Origin: CAYFPS01 sp964345075
GTDB taxonomy: Bacteria; CAIWAD01
Length of the DNA stretch: 64,000 nucleotides
Reading direction: 5' to 3'
Assembly (NCBI GenBank): GCA_964345075.1
Contig: CAYFPS010000013.1
Location: 14,221 to 78,220, forward strand
The position numbers and the translations under genes were made by a program. A model generated the notes under the pieces. The model was not told where the DNA came from, did no database searches, and saw only the letters and a list, made by a program, of their open reading frames with translations. Every line of letters starts with the position of its first letter. Positions within the stretch are counted from its first letter, which is position 1. This document shows positions 44,062-53,246 of this stretch, piece by piece.

Positions 44062-44970
44062 ATGCAGATTGTTCGTGATACACACATCAACTTCGCTGGA
44101 ATGCGCGGCAAGGCGCTTGTGCTTTCCAGCCTGGTGCTGATCATAGGCATCGTGTCCATGTTCGTGCGCGGCTTTGCCACCAACATCGACTTTACCGGCG
44201 GCTCCGAACTGCAGTACCGCTTCGAGCAGCCGATCACCGAGAGCCAGATTCGTGATGCCCTTACCGGCGGCGGTCTGGATGCCGAAGTGACCACCCTGCG
44301 CAGCGAGGACGTGACACATCCTGACTGGATGGTCAAGCTGGGCGCGGATGTTGAGGGCGAAAAGGAAGCCGTCGAGCGCATCTTCAAGCAGTCCTTTGCT
44401 GGCAACGGCTTCGAACTGCGCGCCTCGCACAAGATCGGCCCCCGTGTGGGAGAAGAGCTGAAGTGGGATGCCACCTGGTCCATTCTTTGGGCCATGTTCT
44501 TCATTGTGATCTACATTTCCGTGCGCTTTCAGTTCATGTACGCCGTGGGCGCGCTGCTGGCGCTGGTGCACGATATCCTGATCACACTCGGCATCTTCTC
44601 GCTTTTCCAGGTGGAGATCAGCCTGCCGATTATCGCCGCGCTGTTGACGATTGTCGGTTACTCGCTGAACGATACGATTGTGGTTTACGATCGCATTCGT
44701 GAAAACGACAAGAAGCTGAAGGGCACAAGCTTCATCGGCAAGGTGAACGAAAGCATCAACCAGACGCTGAGCCGCACCCTGCTGACCTCGATGACTACTC
44801 TGGTTGTTGTTGTCGTGCTCTTCATCTTCGGCGGTGAGACACTGCACAACATGGTCTTTGCGCTGATGATCGGTGTGATCGTCGGTACCTACTCTTCGAT
44901 CTTTGTCGCCTCGCCGGTATTGATCGAATGGCACGACCGAGTTGCGGCAAAGGCCGCGCTGCGCAAGTAG
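44062..44970 (+). CDS. secF: Protein translocase subunit SecF
   Basis: 302 residues. Family motifs: GFATNIDFTGGSELQYRF at the start of the periplasmic part, then VHDILITLGIFSL and TIVGYSLNDTIVVYDRIREN in the membrane half. It works with SecD in the last step of Sec export. ATG at 44062. Confidence 0.96.
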   Translation: MQIVRDTHINFAGMRGKALVLSSLVLIIGIVSMFVRGFATNIDFTGGSELQYRFEQPITESQIRDALTGGGLDAEVTTLRSEDVTHPDWMVKLGADVEGEKEAVERIFKQSFAGNGFELRASHKIGPRVGEELKWDATWSILWAMFFIVIYISVRFQFMYAVGALLALVHDILITLGIFSLFQVEISLPIIAALLTIVGYSLNDTIVVYDRIRENDKKLKGTSFIGKVNESINQTLSRTLLTSMTTLVVVVVLFIFGGETLHNMVFALMIGVIVGTYSSIFVASPVLIEWHDRVAAKAALRK

Positions 44971-45033
44971 ACAAAAGATGAAAGCGCTTCCCGACGTGAT
45001 ACACGACACGGGAATTCTGCCACGTTGACACTG

Positions 45034-45058
45034 AGGCCCCGGTTCAGCCGGGGCCTTT
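45034..45058 (+). terminator. Terminator after secDF
   Basis: GGCCCCGG-TTCAG-CCGGGGCC followed by TTTGC, between secF and purA. A GTGATACA octamer (44996-45003) lies before it. Confidence 0.7.
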
Positions 45059-45075
45059 GCATTCAGGGGTGAAGC

Positions 45076-46371
45076 ATGCCAGCAACCGTACTCGTCGGTG
45101 CCCAGTGGGGTGATGAAGGCAAGGGCAAGATCATTGATGCTCTGGCGCCGCAAATCGATCTCGTCGCCCGCTTTCAGGGTGGCCCCAATGCCGGTCACAC
45201 GGTGATTGTAGGCAGCGAGAAAATCGTGTTACACCAGGTGCCCACAGGCATTTTGCATGCAGGCATCGACTGTGCAATTACGCCAGGCGTGCTGCTTGAC
45301 CCCTGGGAGCTTTCCGATGAGCTGAAAATGCTGGCGGCCACCGGACGCGACCTTTCCGGTCTTCTGATCAGCCCCTCCTGTCATGTGATCATGCCCTGGC
45401 ATCGTGCGCTGGACAAGGCTCGGGAAGCGGATCTGGCGCGGCGACTGGGCAAAGAGGCTGCCATCGGCACCACCGGTCGCGGTATTGGCCCCTGTGCCAT
45501 GGATAAAGCCGGCCGACATGGTATTCGTCTGGGCGATCTGCTGGACACGGGTCGAATGCGCACGCGTATCACGGAAGAAGTTGACCGCGTCAATCGTCAG
45601 CTGGAGCTGCTGGGCGCCGAACCCGTCGAGCTGGAACCACTCTTTCCTTTCTGCGAGCATGTGGCGGATGAACTTCGCCCATGGGTCCGTGATACAAGGA
45701 GCCGCCTCTACGAGATCCTTTCTTCCGGTGGCAGACTGCTGATGGAAGGCGCGCAGGGAGCCATGCTGGACATCGACTGGGGCACTTATCCCTTTGTCAC
45801 CTCAACCAGCCCGATTGCGGCCGGTGCCTGCATTGGGGCTGGCATTCCCATGCGTGAAGTTGATCAGGTGATCGGCATTTTCAAGGCCTATGCAACACGG
45901 GTGGGGAACGGGCCCTTTCCCAGCGAGTTCCCTGCCGGTGACTTTGCTGATGAGTTCCGTCTGAAGGCCGGTGAGTTTGGCGCTACCACTGGTCGTCCGC
46001 GTCGCTGCGGCTGGTTCGACCTTGTTGCCGCGCGCTATGCCTGTCAGATCAATGGATTCACGGATCTTGTGATCACCAAGCTGGATGTGCTGGATGGTAT
46101 GGATGAAATTCAGGCAGCAACGGCTTACCAGCTGAAGAGTGGCACACAGGAAAGCATGCCCGAAGACTTGAGACTGCTGGAGGATCTGGAGGGATGCGAA
46201 CACGCCTCCTTCAAGGGTTGGCGTGATACAGGCACTGCACGCAGCTGGCAGGAGCTTCCCGCGGAAACACTAGCGTACCTTGCCTGGCTGGAAAAGCAGC
46301 TGGATACATGCATCAGCTGGGTGAGCAACGGCCCTGAGCGCAGTCAGCTGCTGGCGCGAGAAGGAGCCTGA
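45076..46371 (+). CDS. purA: Adenylosuccinate synthetase
   Basis: 431 residues, standard length. The N-terminal P-loop-like GAQWGDEGKGKIIDAL, FQGGPNAGHTV, GTTGRGIGP, EGAQGAMLDIDWGTYPFVTSS-like EGAQGAMLDIDWGTYP, and TTGRPRRCGWFD are diagnostic. It joins IMP and aspartate to adenylosuccinate using GTP. The next gene follows in four bases, suggesting co-transcription. Confidence 0.98.
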   Translation: MPATVLVGAQWGDEGKGKIIDALAPQIDLVARFQGGPNAGHTVIVGSEKIVLHQVPTGILHAGIDCAITPGVLLDPWELSDELKMLAATGRDLSGLLISPSCHVIMPWHRALDKAREADLARRLGKEAAIGTTGRGIGPCAMDKAGRHGIRLGDLLDTGRMRTRITEEVDRVNRQLELLGAEPVELEPLFPFCEHVADELRPWVRDTRSRLYEILSSGGRLLMEGAQGAMLDIDWGTYPFVTSTSPIAAGACIGAGIPMREVDQVIGIFKAYATRVGNGPFPSEFPAGDFADEFRLKAGEFGATTGRPRRCGWFDLVAARYACQINGFTDLVITKLDVLDGMDEIQAATAYQLKSGTQESMPEDLRLLEDLEGCEHASFKGWRDTGTARSWQELPAETLAYLAWLEKQLDTCISWVSNGPERSQLLAREGA

Positions 46372-46375
46372 TTCC

Positions 46376-47245
46376 GTGACACGCATGAAGACGGGTCTGA
46401 TCGGTTGCGGCGCGGCCGGAAGCCACGCCCTGCGTTGGCTTCTTCAGGCTGGCGGTATTGCGCCTGTCTGGGCTGTTGATCAAAGGCCTTTGCCGGCCTT
46501 CATGAGTGGACTTCAGCCAGGGCGCGAGCTGTCGGACAAGCCGGGCGTGGAGCTGATTCTGCTGGCCGTTCCCGATGACAGCCTGCCGCGTCTGGCCGTC
46601 GAACTGGCCTCACGCTGGACAGATGGACTGAAGGGCGTGATTGTCGCACAGCTCTCCGCAGCAAGTCCGCTTGCCGTATTGAACCCTCTGGTGGATCGGG
46701 GCGCGAAAACGGCCATGCTGCATCCTTTGATGAGCTTTCCCAGACGCCCCGGGCTGGATGATCCAATTATTCCGATTCCGCGCTGGGCCATTGCCGCTTC
46801 AGCCGAAGAGCGCGGCCGCCTGCATTCGTTGCTGGGCCAGGCTCATGTGATCGAGCTGGATGAAAACGAGCAGGTGCCCTACCATCTGGGCTGTGTGATC
46901 ACGGCTAACGCGCTCTCGGTTTTACTGGGAGCGACAGAGGGACTGCTGGATGGCCGCCGTCTGAATGCAGACATGCTGGCGCCGATCCTTGAGCAAGTTA
47001 TCGCCAACAGCCGTGAAACAGGTGGATTGGCAAGTCTGTCCGGCCCCCTGACGCGCGGTGATCGGTCAACGGTTAAGCGACATCTGGACTGGCTTTCCGA
47101 GAATCGTCCGGATCTGGTTGAGCTTTATCGTCAGATTCAGCAAACTGCTCTGGCGCTGCGGGAACCTTTGGGTGACAGCGCGAGTTCGAGCCTGAATGTC
47201 TGGCTTGAAACCCCCAATCATTCCAATCAACAGGAGCAGCTCTGA
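46376..47245 (+). CDS. Rossmann-like + DUF2520 domain protein
   Basis: 289 residues, starting at GTG 46376 with AAGGAG nine bases upstream. N-terminal GLIGCGAAGSHALRWLL binds a nucleotide (NADPH-type fold), with LILLAVPDDSLPRLA; the C-terminal DUF2520 region shows GCVITANALSVLLGA and LSGPLTRGDRSTVKRHL. The family resembles ketopantoate/pyrroline reductases, but its reaction is not established. Lies between purA and porX. Confidence 0.85.
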   Translation: MTRMKTGLIGCGAAGSHALRWLLQAGGIAPVWAVDQRPLPAFMSGLQPGRELSDKPGVELILLAVPDDSLPRLAVELASRWTDGLKGVIVAQLSAASPLAVLNPLVDRGAKTAMLHPLMSFPRRPGLDDPIIPIPRWAIAASAEERGRLHSLLGQAHVIELDENEQVPYHLGCVITANALSVLLGATEGLLDGRRLNADMLAPILEQVIANSRETGGLASLSGPLTRGDRSTVKRHLDWLSENRPDLVELYRQIQQTALALREPLGDSASSSLNVWLETPNHSNQQEQL

Positions 47246-47285
47246 AGACTGGTTCTCGTCTTGTATCACGACCAAGGAGATTAGC

Positions 47286-48842
47286 ATGAGTCGACGAATC
47301 CTGTGGGCCGATGACGAGATTGAGCTGCTGCGTCCCCACGTAATCATTCTGGAGAAGCAGGGCTACGAGGTTGTCGGTGTTACCAATGGCGAAGACGCCC
47401 TTGAGCAGGTGCGGACGAGCCAGTTTGACATGGTGCTGCTGGATGAAATGATGCCCGGCAAGACGGGGCTGGACACGCTGCTGGAGATCAAGAAGCTGGA
47501 TCCCGCTCTGCCCTGCGTGATGGTGACCAAAAGCGAGGAAGAATCGCTGATGGATCAGGCCATCGGGCGGCAGATTGACGATTACCTGACCAAGCCCGTC
47601 AACCCTTCGCAGATCATTGCCGTCTGCAAGCGCAACATCGAGCGACGCCGTATACAGGGGCGTTCGATGAGCGAGCAATACATGCAGGGCTTGGCCCGCA
47701 TCGGTCGCACACTGGCGATGGATGCAAGCTGGCAGGACTTTCAGAGCATTCATCAGGACCTGTGCGCATGGGAGCTGGAGCTGGACGAGCACCCTGAGCT
47801 TGCTTTCAGGCAAACGCTGCTTGACCAGCGCCGCGACTGCAACCGCGAGTTTTCCCGCTTGATCGAGCGCAACTATCTGGACTGGATTCAGACAGGGAAC
47901 GAAGGCCCAGTTTTCTCGCCCGGAGTGGTACGTGAGTATCTGGTGCCGCTTTTGCGTGAAGATCGCCCGGTCCTTTTCTGCGTGATCGACTGCATGCGCA
48001 TGGATCACTGGATGGTGCTGGAGAAGGCCCTGCAGGATCGTTTTCGCATTCGGCGCGAGTGCCACTGGTCGATTCTTCCTTCGGCGACGCCCTATTCGCG
48101 TAATGCGATTTTTGCCGGAATGTTCCCTTCGGACATTGCCCGCGCGCACCCCGAGCTCTGGGCGCGCAACATGGAAGACGAGGGAAACACCAACCGCCAC
48201 GAACGGCAGTTTCTGGATCACCAGCTGAAGCTTAACGGCCTCGAGTTCAAGCCCGCGCACAAGTACATCAAGGTGATCGACCTTGACGAGGCGAACGACA
48301 CACTGAAGAAGGTGGACAACCTTTTCAATCATCGTTTTGTTTCGATGGTCTGGAACTTCGTTGACATCCTGGCGCACAGTCGTAATCAGAACGATATCGT
48401 GCGTGAGATGGTGCCGGATGAAGCCGCCTATCGCAGTGTAGTCTCAAGCTGGTTCCGCCACAGCGCCCTGTATCACATTCTGGAGGCCTTCCGCGAAAAG
48501 GGCTACACGATTGTGATCACAAGCGATCACGGCTCCATTCGCGTGCAGAAGGGCGCACGGGTCTACAGCGATCGTGACGCAACACGCGGCGTGCGCTACA
48601 AACTGGGCCGCAACCTGCGTCTGGAGGATGATCGTACCGGTGTCTTTGTGGACCGCCCCGAGCATTGGAGACTGCCTCACACAACCCAGAGCGAGACCAT
48701 GGTTTTCGCCACAGAGGATCACATGTTCCTCTATGGCAACAATTTCAACCAGTACCAGAACCAGTTCCGCGACAGTTTTCAGCACGGCGGCATTTCACTG
48801 GAAGAGCTGGTGCTGCCAGTGGCCATTCTGGAGCCGCGCTGA
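47286..48842 (+). CDS. porX: PorX: response regulator with PglZ phosphodiesterase domain (T9SS control)
   Basis: 518 residues, the length known for PorX. ATG 47286 with AAGGAG six bases upstream. The receiver domain has the phosphoacceptor Asp in MVLLDEMMPGKTG and Lys in YLTKPVNP; the long linker is helical; the PglZ alkaline-phosphatase-like domain has VLFCVIDCMRMDHW and VITSDHGSIRV, with metal-binding Asp/His. In Bacteroidota PorX works with the sensor PorY and a sigma factor to activate T9SS genes and hydrolyses oligonucleotides. It overlaps tsaE by one base. An octamer TGTATCAC lies just before it (47262-47269). Confidence 0.93.
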   Translation: MSRRILWADDEIELLRPHVIILEKQGYEVVGVTNGEDALEQVRTSQFDMVLLDEMMPGKTGLDTLLEIKKLDPALPCVMVTKSEEESLMDQAIGRQIDDYLTKPVNPSQIIAVCKRNIERRRIQGRSMSEQYMQGLARIGRTLAMDASWQDFQSIHQDLCAWELELDEHPELAFRQTLLDQRRDCNREFSRLIERNYLDWIQTGNEGPVFSPGVVREYLVPLLREDRPVLFCVIDCMRMDHWMVLEKALQDRFRIRRECHWSILPSATPYSRNAIFAGMFPSDIARAHPELWARNMEDEGNTNRHERQFLDHQLKLNGLEFKPAHKYIKVIDLDEANDTLKKVDNLFNHRFVSMVWNFVDILAHSRNQNDIVREMVPDEAAYRSVVSSWFRHSALYHILEAFREKGYTIVITSDHGSIRVQKGARVYSDRDATRGVRYKLGRNLRLEDDRTGVFVDRPEHWRLPHTTQSETMVFATEDHMFLYGNNFNQYQNQFRDSFQHGGISLEELVLPVAILEPR

Positions 48843-49318
48843 TGGCTCTGCTCGATTCCGTTCCCAGCGGCATGTTTACGGGCTGGATCAGCCTTTCCTC
48901 GCTTGAGGAAACACGGCGCCTCGGTGCTGAACTGGCCATAATGGTCAAGCCCGGTGATACAATTCTTCTTGAAGGCGAACTGGGCGCGGGCAAAACCAGC
49001 CTGGTGCAGGGCTTTAGCAAGGGGCTTGGCATTGATTCGGTTGTAACCAGCCCGACCTTCAGTCTCTGCAACATTCATTCGAAACCCGGGCTGGAGCTGC
49101 ATCACTACGATTTGTATCGCATTGAAGATGAAGAGCGGCTGCTGGCAATCGGTTTTGAGGAAAGTCTGGAAAGCGAGGCCATCGTCTTGATCGAGTGGCC
49201 GAGACTGGGTGCAGGCTTCTACCGGGGCAAACAATTACTGGTTCAACTGGAGCATGAGGGCGATGGGCGCAGGTTTCGCTGTGGCTGGTTTGCCGCTCAG
49301 GATCTTTTTAGCACGTGA
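48842..49318 (+). CDS. tsaE: tRNA threonylcarbamoyladenosine biosynthesis protein TsaE
   Basis: 158 residues. Walker A LEGELGAGKTSLVQGF, PTFSLCN, and HHYDLYRIEDEERL are the TsaE signature. It is the ATPase that works with TsaB/D in making t6A of ANN-decoding tRNAs. Start ATG overlaps the porX stop (TGATG), so it is translationally coupled. Its 3' end overlaps the convergent methyltransferase gene by ~22 bases. Confidence 0.92.
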   Translation: MALLDSVPSGMFTGWISLSSLEETRRLGAELAIMVKPGDTILLEGELGAGKTSLVQGFSKGLGIDSVVTSPTFSLCNIHSKPGLELHHYDLYRIEDEERLLAIGFEESLESEAIVLIEWPRLGAGFYRGKQLLVQLEHEGDGRRFRCGWFAAQDLFST

Positions 49319-50109
49319 TACAGGTTGTCCAGGTTTCCATCGAGCTTCTTTCCCTCGGGAACCTGACGAAACTGCGCATCAAAAACGGCTTCCAGTGTGA
49401 AGCCGTTTTCTTTTGTCATACGGACAAAGTCCTCGGGTAGCCAGAGGCGCGTCAGATGGCGAGTCTCAATGCATGTGTCACCATCCGGCCCGCTCACATT
49501 CAGTGTGCAGGTTTCGTGAGAAAGGCCCGCGGCACGATCTTCCCGGGTTTCCCAGACAACTTCCACATGTGTGTCACCGCGCGTGGCATCCCAGCGGTAG
49601 ATCTTGGGCCGGCGCCGGGCGGGCATGGCATAGCTCAGATCGATTACATAAACCGCCCCGGCCTTAAGCATGTCTCTTGTGTGTGACAAATGCCTGGCAA
49701 CATCTTCCTCGCTAATCAAATAACGGAAGCTGTTGATGGTCACAAAGGCGCCATCAACCTGATTGCCTGCCTGAAAGTCCTGCATGGAGGCTTCATGCAG
49801 CTGGCACTGATCCAGAAGGCCTTCCCGCTTCAGGCGCGCCGCGGCGTAATCAAGGGCTTCCCGTGATACATCGTAGCCCGTGATCTGATGCCCCATACGG
49901 GCCAGGCATTCCATGTTGCGCCCGGTTCCGCAGGCAGGCTCCAGCAAGGTGTGTGGAACACCGTTCCCAAAGAACTCCATGCATGTCAGAATGAACTGCA
50001 GCTCCTGCGTTACATCCCAGTCATAGGCGATGTCGTAGAGCTCGGCTCTGGAGTAAAATTCCCGACCATTGTGGCCGGGAATGGAAATGTTCTGGCGGGT
50101 TTCAGACAT
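49297..50109 (-). CDS. Class I SAM-dependent methyltransferase
   Basis: 270 residues. Motif I LLEPACGTGRNMECLA, then GYDVSREALDYAAARL (motif post-I acidic residue) and motif II FVTINSFRYL are typical. Substrate unknown; similar proteins act on small metabolites. Start overlaps the stop of the FmdB-type gene by one base, so the pair is coupled. Confidence 0.85.
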   Translation of the reverse strand: MSETRQNISIPGHNGREFYSRAELYDIAYDWDVTQELQFILTCMEFFGNGVPHTLLEPACGTGRNMECLARMGHQITGYDVSREALDYAAARLKREGLLDQCQLHEASMQDFQAGNQVDGAFVTINSFRYLISEEDVARHLSHTRDMLKAGAVYVIDLSYAMPARRRPKIYRWDATRGDTHVEVVWETREDRAAGLSHETCTLNVSGPDGDTCIETRHLTRLWLPEDFVRMTKENGFTLEAVFDAQFRQVPEGKKLDGNLDNLYHVLKRS

Positions 50110-50390
50110 CAGTTACAGGCGCAGCCACCACCGCAGCAGCCGCTTTTGGGCGCTTCAGTCTTCGCTTCCTTTTTGGGAGCATCGGACTCTGTCTTTGGTG
50201 CGCCACCGGACTTGTAGTCTGTCTGGTAAAAGCCTGAACCCTTGAAAATCATGCCCGCGCCCTTGCTGATCAGGCGCTGAAGTTCAGGCTTGTTGCATGC
50301 GGGGCAGTCTGTCAGTGCATCGGCACTCATCGACTGAAAGGCTTCCAGTTCGTGACCGCATTCGCGGCAGCGATACTCGTAGGTCGGCAT
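50109..50390 (-). CDS. FmdB-family zinc-ribbon protein
   Basis: 93 residues from ATG 50390 (GGAGAG upstream). Begins MPTYEYRCRECGHELE with a second CPAC pair, a CxxC...CxxC zinc ribbon, then a Lys/Ala/Pro tail ending in a Cys-rich GCCGGGCACN. Family proteins are regulators or accessory proteins of unknown exact role. Confidence 0.85.
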   Translation of the reverse strand: MPTYEYRCRECGHELEAFQSMSADALTDCPACNKPELQRLISKGAGMIFKGSGFYQTDYKSGGAPKTESDAPKKEAKTEAPKSGCCGGGCACN

Positions 50391-50470
50391 GGTCTCTCCA
50401 TTTCTAGTTGCGCTCAATGTAGCAGAGAGGGGCGAAAGGCGGGGTGTGCTGGGTAGGCCGATGTGCGCTG

Positions 50471-50500
50471 GTCTGGACTCCCGCTTTCGCGGGAATGACA
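50471..50500. repeat. REP-like hairpin element
   Basis: TCCCGC-TTTC-GCGGGA (50479-50494) within a GTCTGGAC...AATGACAG context. Short hairpins of the form ATTCCCGCGAAAGCGGGAAT are dispersed in many bacterial genomes. It lies in the ~120-base gap between the FmdB gene and the Ppx-like gene. Confidence 0.45.
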
Positions 50501-50509
50501 GGGAGTGAC

Positions 50510-51457
50510 TTACTTCCTGCGTCCCTCATAGAAGAGGTGGCTGACCAGTCCGTGGGTGACGCCGCGGCTGCAGACGCGGGCGCGGTCGCGGCCTGTTTGC
50601 TGGATCAGGTCGCGCAGAAGCAGGAGAGCTTCCAGAATTGTATCACCGCTGCGCTGAATCATCGGAATCATGTTGCGCTGCTCGACGCTTAGGGCGGCAT
50701 ATTCCCGGTGAAGGATCAGCAGGTCGGCGGTGGTCAGCCAGGTGCCGTCCAGCAGATCCAGATCGTGAAAGCAGAGACCAATTTTGCAGGCGGCGGCAGT
50801 CCAGGCGGCATCGCCGGTTAGCAGGAAGGGGATCTCCGGGTTTTTGGCCAGCCTGTCTTTCGCGGGAAAAGCGGGGATGCTGCCTTCAGCAACAGGCTCG
50901 CGCGTGATGCCATTCTGCTGAACATGGAAGCGCGGCACCTTGCCGGGAATCTCGTGCGCAAACTGGCTGTGCCAGTAACCGGCCGTGGCACAAGCCAGCT
51001 CGCCACCGGGGTATTCGCCGCGCACACCGCGCAACATCCAGAGCGCTTCATCATCCGGATGCAAAACACGAACCGGCAACTTGAAGAGCTTCTTGAAGGC
51101 CATCACCATGAAATCGCGGTCCGGTTCATCCGGCTTGTCCAGCAGGCTGGCACTGATGGCAATGGTCACGGCTTCGGCGATGTCAGCAAAATACGCCATG
51201 GCTTCGCCGGCCTGGCGAATCATGCTTTCCTGCAGATCCTGACGCACAGAGCCCGTGTAGCGAAGGCTTAGATCGCTGCCATTTCGCATTACCTGATCGT
51301 GCATCAGAAAGAGTTTGTCGTGATGCTCTTCTTCATCCGGGGGCGCAGAGTCAAAAGGTTTGCGGGCCTTCGGGCCTGAATGCAGGTCGCTGCGGCGCGT
51401 CGAGGCCATAATGATGTGGGTGGAGCCTTCGCCCAGATGAATCACCAGGCCGCGCAT
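50510..51457 (-). CDS. Degenerate Ppx/GppA-like (ASKHA) protein
   Basis: 315 residues, tentative. The C-terminal half resembles exopolyphosphatase/GppA: RSGDTILEALLLLRDLIQQ and RARVCSRGVTHGLVSHL match the pattern of the Ppx C-terminal region. N-terminal phosphate motifs are not well kept (MRGLVIHLGEGSTHII), so catalytic activity is doubtful. It overlaps prmA by one base and ends the sprA-QC-prmA operon. Confidence 0.5.
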   Translation of the reverse strand: MRGLVIHLGEGSTHIIMASTRRSDLHSGPKARKPFDSAPPDEEEHHDKLFLMHDQVMRNGSDLSLRYTGSVRQDLQESMIRQAGEAMAYFADIAEAVTIAISASLLDKPDEPDRDFMVMAFKKLFKLPVRVLHPDDEALWMLRGVRGEYPGGELACATAGYWHSQFAHEIPGKVPRFHVQQNGITREPVAEGSIPAFPAKDRLAKNPEIPFLLTGDAAWTAAACKIGLCFHDLDLLDGTWLTTADLLILHREYAALSVEQRNMIPMIQRSGDTILEALLLLRDLIQQTGRDRARVCSRGVTHGLVSHLFYEGRRK

Positions 51458-52326
51458 CAGAACTCCAGAGATTCAGGCCGTGTGTAACAGAGGGAAATCC
51501 ACTCGCCTCGCGGACGGATGACGGGGGGCTCAAGTTGCCATTCGCGGGCGAGTGCCAGCATGGCAGCTTCCTCCTCCTTGAGGATGCCCGCAACATAAAG
51601 CTTGCCACCCGGTTTTGTAAGACGGAGCAGGTCCATGAAAAAAGCTTCGATCACGGAGCGCTGGATGTTGGCGAAGACCAGATCGAACGTGTACTCGCTG
51701 CCCAGATCACGGGGCGTGCCCTGCACAAAGTGTGTCTTCACGCGGCAGCCGTTCAGGCGGGCATTTTCGCGCGATGTGTCAATCGATTCGACTTCAATGT
51801 CAAAGCCATAGGCGAAGTCTGCACCTTTGAGAATGGTGGCAATGGCAAGAATGCCGGATCCACAGCCTGCGTCACACACGGTCTTGCCGTCCAGGCTGCC
51901 CAGCTGGTCGATCCATTCCAGCATCAGGGCCGTGCTCTCATGAGTCCCTGTGCCAAAGGCATTTCCCGGATCGATTCGTATCACGGTGCGCGAAGGGTCT
52001 TGTGGTTCCAGCCAGGAAGGACAGACGCTCAGTGTATCACCGTAAAACTGCTCCTGCCAGCGGGACTTCCAGCTCTCGTTCCAGTCGCGGTCTTCGATGA
52101 CCGAGCATTTGACACTCCAGGGTTGGCGGCTCTCTTTCATGCCGTCCAGCGCATCGACAAACTGCTCCATCTGGGCACGCAGCGCATCGGCTTCGGTTGG
52201 ATCACCAAACCAGCCAATCAGGTCTTCGCCCTGCTCTTCAACGCCCAGGGCACCAAGGTCAAAGAGTTTGCCAGAAACGGGATCACGGTGTTCTTCGCGC
52301 ACGTGCACGGCCAGCGAGAGACTCAT
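51457..52326 (-). CDS. prmA: Ribosomal protein L11 methyltransferase
   Basis: 289 residues. RIDPGNAFGTGTHESTALML and VCDAGCGSGILAIATIL are the PrmA signature; DLVFANIQRSVIEAF follows. It trimethylates L11 lysines. Start overlaps the preceding M28 gene stop by one base (ATGA type). Confidence 0.92.
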   Translation of the reverse strand: MSLSLAVHVREEHRDPVSGKLFDLGALGVEEQGEDLIGWFGDPTEADALRAQMEQFVDALDGMKESRQPWSVKCSVIEDRDWNESWKSRWQEQFYGDTLSVCPSWLEPQDPSRTVIRIDPGNAFGTGTHESTALMLEWIDQLGSLDGKTVCDAGCGSGILAIATILKGADFAYGFDIEVESIDTSRENARLNGCRVKTHFVQGTPRDLGSEYTFDLVFANIQRSVIEAFFMDLLRLTKPGGKLYVAGILKEEEAAMLALAREWQLEPPVIRPRGEWISLCYTRPESLEF

Positions 52327-53246
52327 CAGATTCCTTCCATCAGAAGTTTATGCATCACCCTGCCGACCGCTTCCAGGCTGGCCGGTGAGCAGATTTCCGG
52401 TGTATCACGCAGTGTATGCCACTCCGGAAAGTCAAAGTCGATAATGTCGATCATGGGGACGCCAAAGCGAATCAGCGAAGTGTGATCATCCTGCACGGCC
52501 GGACCCATGCGCCATTGTAAAATGTGACCATACCCCAGTTCGCCGGCCAGTGTCCAGATTCGGCGGCAGAGCGGCTGATTCTGCTGCCAGCTGATCGCCT
52601 CAAAGGGCAGCTTGAGATCGGTTTCGCCCACCATGTCCAGCAGAACGCCGCTTACGGGCAATGGGGCTTCAAGGCGACGGGCGTATTCCAGACTTCCCAG
52701 GAAGTACTCGTCCAGATGGCCGGCCCGTCCCCAGTCTTCGCCATCAAAGAAGACCAGCTCCACGGTTTCTACCGGGGGCTCCTCGGCAAGGAGCCGAGCC
52801 AGCTCAAGTAGCACGACAACCCCGCTGGCTGCATCATTGGCGCCAAGAACGGGCATTGCGCGCTTTTCCTTTGTGTCTTCCTCATCGGCAAAGGGCCTGC
52901 TGTCCCAGTGTGCGCCCAGCACAATGCGGTCGCTGCGGGTCCCGTCAATCCGCGCGATGATATTCCTTAAGGGGAGTCCGCGACTGACGAGGCTTGTATC
53001 ACGAACGGCCAGCGGATGTTTGGGTGATACACTGGCGGTGAAGGCCTGAACCAGGACGCTCAGCCCAAGTGACTCGAGCTCGGAGACAATCCAGTCACCG
53101 GCGGCCTGAGCTTCCGGTGTGCCCGGAACACGCGGCCCCAGAGCGCACAATTCTTCCAGCAGCGTCATGGCGCGATCGCCAGAGAACTGCCCTGCCACTG
53201 TTAACAGGGGCCAGCAAAGAGAAAACAGAAAAGTCAGGGTTTTCAT
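52326..53246 (-). CDS. M28-family glutaminyl-peptide cyclotransferase-like protein
   Basis: 306 residues. Signal peptide FLFSLCWPLLTVAG. The zinc site is recognisable by comparison with mammalian-type QC: GAHWDSRPFAD, GANDAASGVVVLLE (Asp), FFDGEDW (Glu) and FDFPEWHTLRDT (His). QC turns N-terminal Gln into pyroglutamate. Its start overlaps sprA's stop (ATGA, four bases), tying it to the secretion gene. An M28 aminopeptidase activity is the alternative. Confidence 0.82.
   Translation of the reverse strand: MKTLTFLFSLCWPLLTVAGQFSGDRAMTLLEELCALGPRVPGTPEAQAAGDWIVSELESLGLSVLVQAFTASVSPKHPLAVRDTSLVSRGLPLRNIIARIDGTRSDRIVLGAHWDSRPFADEEDTKEKRAMPVLGANDAASGVVVLLELARLLAEEPPVETVELVFFDGEDWGRAGHLDEYFLGSLEYARRLEAPLPVSGVLLDMVGETDLKLPFEAISWQQNQPLCRRIWTLAGELGYGHILQWRMGPAVQDDHTSLIRFGVPMIDIIDFDFPEWHTLRDTPEICSPASLEAVGRVMHKLLMEGI

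Noticed and set aside
43465..45198. 577-codon open frame antisense to secD and secF
   Set aside because: secD and secF are certain; the reverse product is rich in His/Gln/Asp with no domain.
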